DNA of 64,000 nt from Arenicola marina (lineage: Eukaryota > Annelida > Polychaeta > Arenicolidae): assembly GCA_964019135.1 (NCBI GenBank), contig OZ025260.1, positions 18,842,254 to 18,906,253 on the forward strand, read 5' to 3'. Made by a program: the position numbers and the translations under genes. Of the stretch, positions 61,380 to 64,000 are shown piece after piece. Each line of letters begins with the position of its first letter. The first letter of the stretch is position 1. A model generated the notes under the pieces. It saw nothing but the letters and a program-made list of their open reading frames with translations. It had not been told where the DNA came from and searched no databases.

Positions 61380-63898
61380 TTACGAACTCTGTTGATTTGA
61401 GTTGGGACGGCCATCTTGAGTCATCAGCGTACATTGGGAGTGAATGCGGAGTGGTTGGGGCGCCGGGATGTTTGGGTGGAAGGGCAGCCCTGGAGCAGGT
61501 GCCCCCTCCATCGGCGACCTCAGGGCAGCGGGCCCGATCTCCTGGCTGATCACTGCCGGGTTGGACCTGAGGAAGCCTACGCCATGATTCAGCCTCGGGT
61601 TGAGGTGCGGAAGCCACGCGTACTGCGCAGGCGCGGAAACCACGTCTCTGTTTATCAGAAAGGGGTGTCTTGGAAACGTCCTGGGGGCGGAGGGTTCCAC
61701 CAAATTCACCGGCCGCCATGATGCATGGTTAATCCACATGGGGGCTCCACCGCATGGCGCCGTCGTCCGTGATCCCTGCGCATGCGCGTCGTCGTTGTGG
61801 ATCATCTTCAGGCAGAGTCTGGCCGACTGACATGTCTGTCCAAACTGGTGGATCACTCGAGGGGGCATCGTGGGAGCCGGGGAGAATTCCGCGGGTAGTC
61901 TTGGGAACGTGACGTCACCACTCCCGACCCTCGGACCAAATGCTCCAGAATTGATCGGTAAAGCTGCGCCGGGGCCGGTAAGCCGACCTGCAAGTCAGAA
62001 TAAAGTAAACTATGCTATAATTTGTATCCTTGCACAAATCTATGATAAATTGGTCGGGACGTATGAGGTGAGACTGGTTGAAAGTAACTGTTTAGTGCCT
62101 GTGAAATGGAAACCATTCTAAACAGTATACCTCTTGACGTATCCACTTGGAGAGAGTTGGCGGCGAGTGCTACGCGACACACCAGACCTGGAAGGCCGGA
62201 CTCTGGCGTGGCCTGTCCGGGCATCGACCTTGTGGGGATCAGGCGTGGCTTGGCCTCGCGCATCGGCCTATTGTCGCGCATTTGTCTATTGTCGCCCATT
62301 TGTCTAATGTCGTGCATTTTACTGTTTCCGAGCATTTGTCTATTTTCGATCATCGGCCTATCGTCGCGCATTTGTCTATTGTCATGCATTTGTTTATTTT
62401 CGTGCATTTGTCTTCTTTCGTGCATTTGTCTTCTTTCGTGCATTTGTTCTGCGTTTCGTCTATTTTCAAGCATCTGTCTATTTTCTAGCATCTGTCTATT
62501 TTCGTGCATCTGTCTATTTTCGAGCATCTGTCTAATCTCGTGTATCTGGGCATTCTGTTGTAGCTGGTTGTTCTCTTGTCGTTGTATAGTCTCGTGCATT
62601 TGGTTGTCATGGATCTTGTTGCTATTTTGCATCTGGTTGAACGCTTGTCGCTGCTTGCCCTCACGCATCTGGTAGCTGTCGTGTATTTGGCCGCTGCCAT
62701 GTATCTGAATGTTGGCATGAACCTGGTTGTTATCATGCATCTGATTGTTGTTATCATGCATCTGATTATTGTCGTGCATTTGGCTGCTGCCAAGTATCTG
62801 AATGTTATCATATATCTGGCTGCTGCCATGTGTCTGGTTGCTTACATCTACCTGGCGGCTGTCATGTATCTGCCTATTGTAGTGTATTTGGCTGCTGCAA
62901 GGTATCTGGTTGTTGTCTTGTATCTTGTTGCTGTCGTATACTTGGCTGCTGCAATGTATCTGGTTACTGTCTTGTATCTGGCTGCTCCCATGTATCTGGC
63001 TGTTGTAATGTACTTGGCTGCTGCCATGTATCTGGTTGTTGTCTTGTATATGGCTGCTGCCATGTATCTGACTGTTGTCATGTACTTGGCTGCTGCCATG
63101 TATCTGACTGCTGCCATGTATCTGGTTACTGTCTTGTATCTGGCTGCTGCCATGTATCTGGCTGTTGTCATGTACTTGGCTGCTGCCATGTATCTGACTG
63201 CTGCCAGGTATCTGGTTGCTGTCTTGTATCTGGCTGCTGCCATGTATCTGGCTGTTGTAATTTACTTGGCTGCTGCCATGTATCTGACTGCTGCCATGTA
63301 TCTGGTTACTGTCTTGTATCTGGCTGCTGCCATGTATCTGGCTGTTGTCATGTACTTGGCTGCTGCCATGTATCTGACTGCTGCCATGTATCTGGTTGCT
63401 GTCTTGTATCTGGTTGCTGTCGTGCACTTGGCTGCTCGCGTGTCGTTGACTGCTCTCGCGTAACACCCGCATGCTGGTAATCGCCAACTGACTGGAAAGT
63501 TTCAATATTCAGCAATATAGTAATATAGCACCATAGTATAATGGGGCTTGGTTAACTTTTTACATCACTCGATATTTTCAAGATAATACGAAATAACGTT
63601 TAATATATGGCACATTTTAAACAAATCAAAATGTTCTACCAAAATGTTATCCAGATGTCCGCAAACTCGAACGTTAAATTTCGTTACTCCCACATTGTAC
63701 CACAAGCTTGACAACTCACCTATCTTGCATCCCAGCCTGTTTGAGAAAGTTAAGCCAAGCCTCTGGGTTTGTCTTGAGTGTTTCCCCGATAACTCCAACC
63801 AAGTGGTTGAAATCGTCCGGATTCACCTCAGTGGTTCCCTCATCCGGACCTGAAGCAAAACACACCAGGGGTTTCTTCTGACACTGTTCAGAATACAT
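61380..63898 (-). CDS. Uncharacterised Q/H/N/S-rich repeat protein, up to 715 aa
   Basis: Three exons join in phase: 63720-63849 (or from ATG at 63898), 62131-63491, 61380-61987 (stop TAG or equivalent at 61380-61382). Exon 1 encodes a compact segment (VNPDDFNHLVGVIGETLKTN, PEAWLNFLKQAGMQD). Exon 2 holds ~60 pentapeptide repeats of SSQIHG / DSNQIQ type, then QM(H/L)ENR repeats, then basic unique sequence. Exon 3 is P/N-rich (PAPGLPFHPNIPAPQPL). The repeat frame stays open for 1.36 kb despite marked unit divergence, favouring real coding. No signal peptide or known domain seen. The first exon may instead start at acceptor TTGCTTCAG (63850), with more exons beyond the window. Poly(A) signal AATAAA on minus at ~61108-61113. 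Confidence 0.75.
62340..63460 (-). repeat. 15-bp coding minisatellite inside the Q/H-rich protein gene
   Basis: Minus-strand units such as CAGATACATGGCAGC and CAAGTACATGACAAC, each five codons (QIHGS, QVHDN, QIQDS). A 30-60-bp higher pattern repeats at 62985-63400. A second diverged set (CAGATGCACGAAAAT) lies at 62340-62560. Confidence 0.9.
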
Positions 63899-64000
63899 CT
63901 TCTTTCTTGGAGTCCTGGCCTACCGTATAGACCTTTTTCTACTACATTTATACACGTATTAACGGCTAATTATAGTTAAAGTAGATAAATAATACAGGAA

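Overview
The window is eukaryotic nuclear DNA from an invertebrate animal. All genes are split by short GT-AG introns that keep phase, the families are animal ones (anoctamin, ankyrin/SOCS-box, RRM), tRNA-derived SINEs sit in introns, and about 40% of the sequence is minisatellite. A cephalochordate (amphioxus-like) genome fits best. That is a judgement from gene style and from the splice-junction minisatellites, not from a database match.

Layout. 1-25.2 kb holds an anoctamin (TMEM16) gene on the minus strand, with nine exons reconstructed by joining splice sites in phase. Its start codon is at 25228 and its 3' part lies beyond position 1. Intron 5 of this gene is a ~15 kb array of ~455 copies of a 33-bp unit. 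Intron 4 starts with another array, and the left edge of the window holds a 59-bp array. 25.2-28.6 kb is gene-poor. 28.6-30.2 kb carries a complete four-exon gene (minus) for a 173-aa four-pass membrane protein of EXPERA-like type. 31.1-32.4 kb holds exons of an unrecognised minus-strand gene that abuts a 3.2-kb GC-rich 45-bp array (32.4-35.6 kb). 35.7-37.1 kb is rich in mobile-element debris. 37.7-41.7 kb carries a six-exon RRM protein gene (plus). 42.4-45.7 kb is a 28-bp array and 46.0-47.0 kb a compound GC-rich array. 47.7-52.1 kb carries an ankyrin-repeat/SOCS-box gene (plus). 52.1-55.6 kb is gene-free. 55.7-58.4 kb carries a two-exon gene for an unrecognised 593-aa protein (plus). 58.4-61.1 kb is gene-free. 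61.1-63.9 kb carries a minus-strand gene for a Q/H/N/S-rich repeat protein (up to 715 aa).

Most striking: the large anoctamin array is built from the last ~30 nt of exon 5 plus the 5' splice site that follows it, so the intron contains hundreds of copies of the exon-intron junction. The array on the other side of the same exon is built from its 3' splice site. A small example of the same process is visible in intron 5 of the RRM gene. Because the 33-bp unit has no in-frame stop in the exon's frame for ~30 units, use of a later donor would add 11-residue hydrophobic blocks at the end of the first membrane helix. The genes do not form an operon or an obvious pathway; they are independent neighbours.
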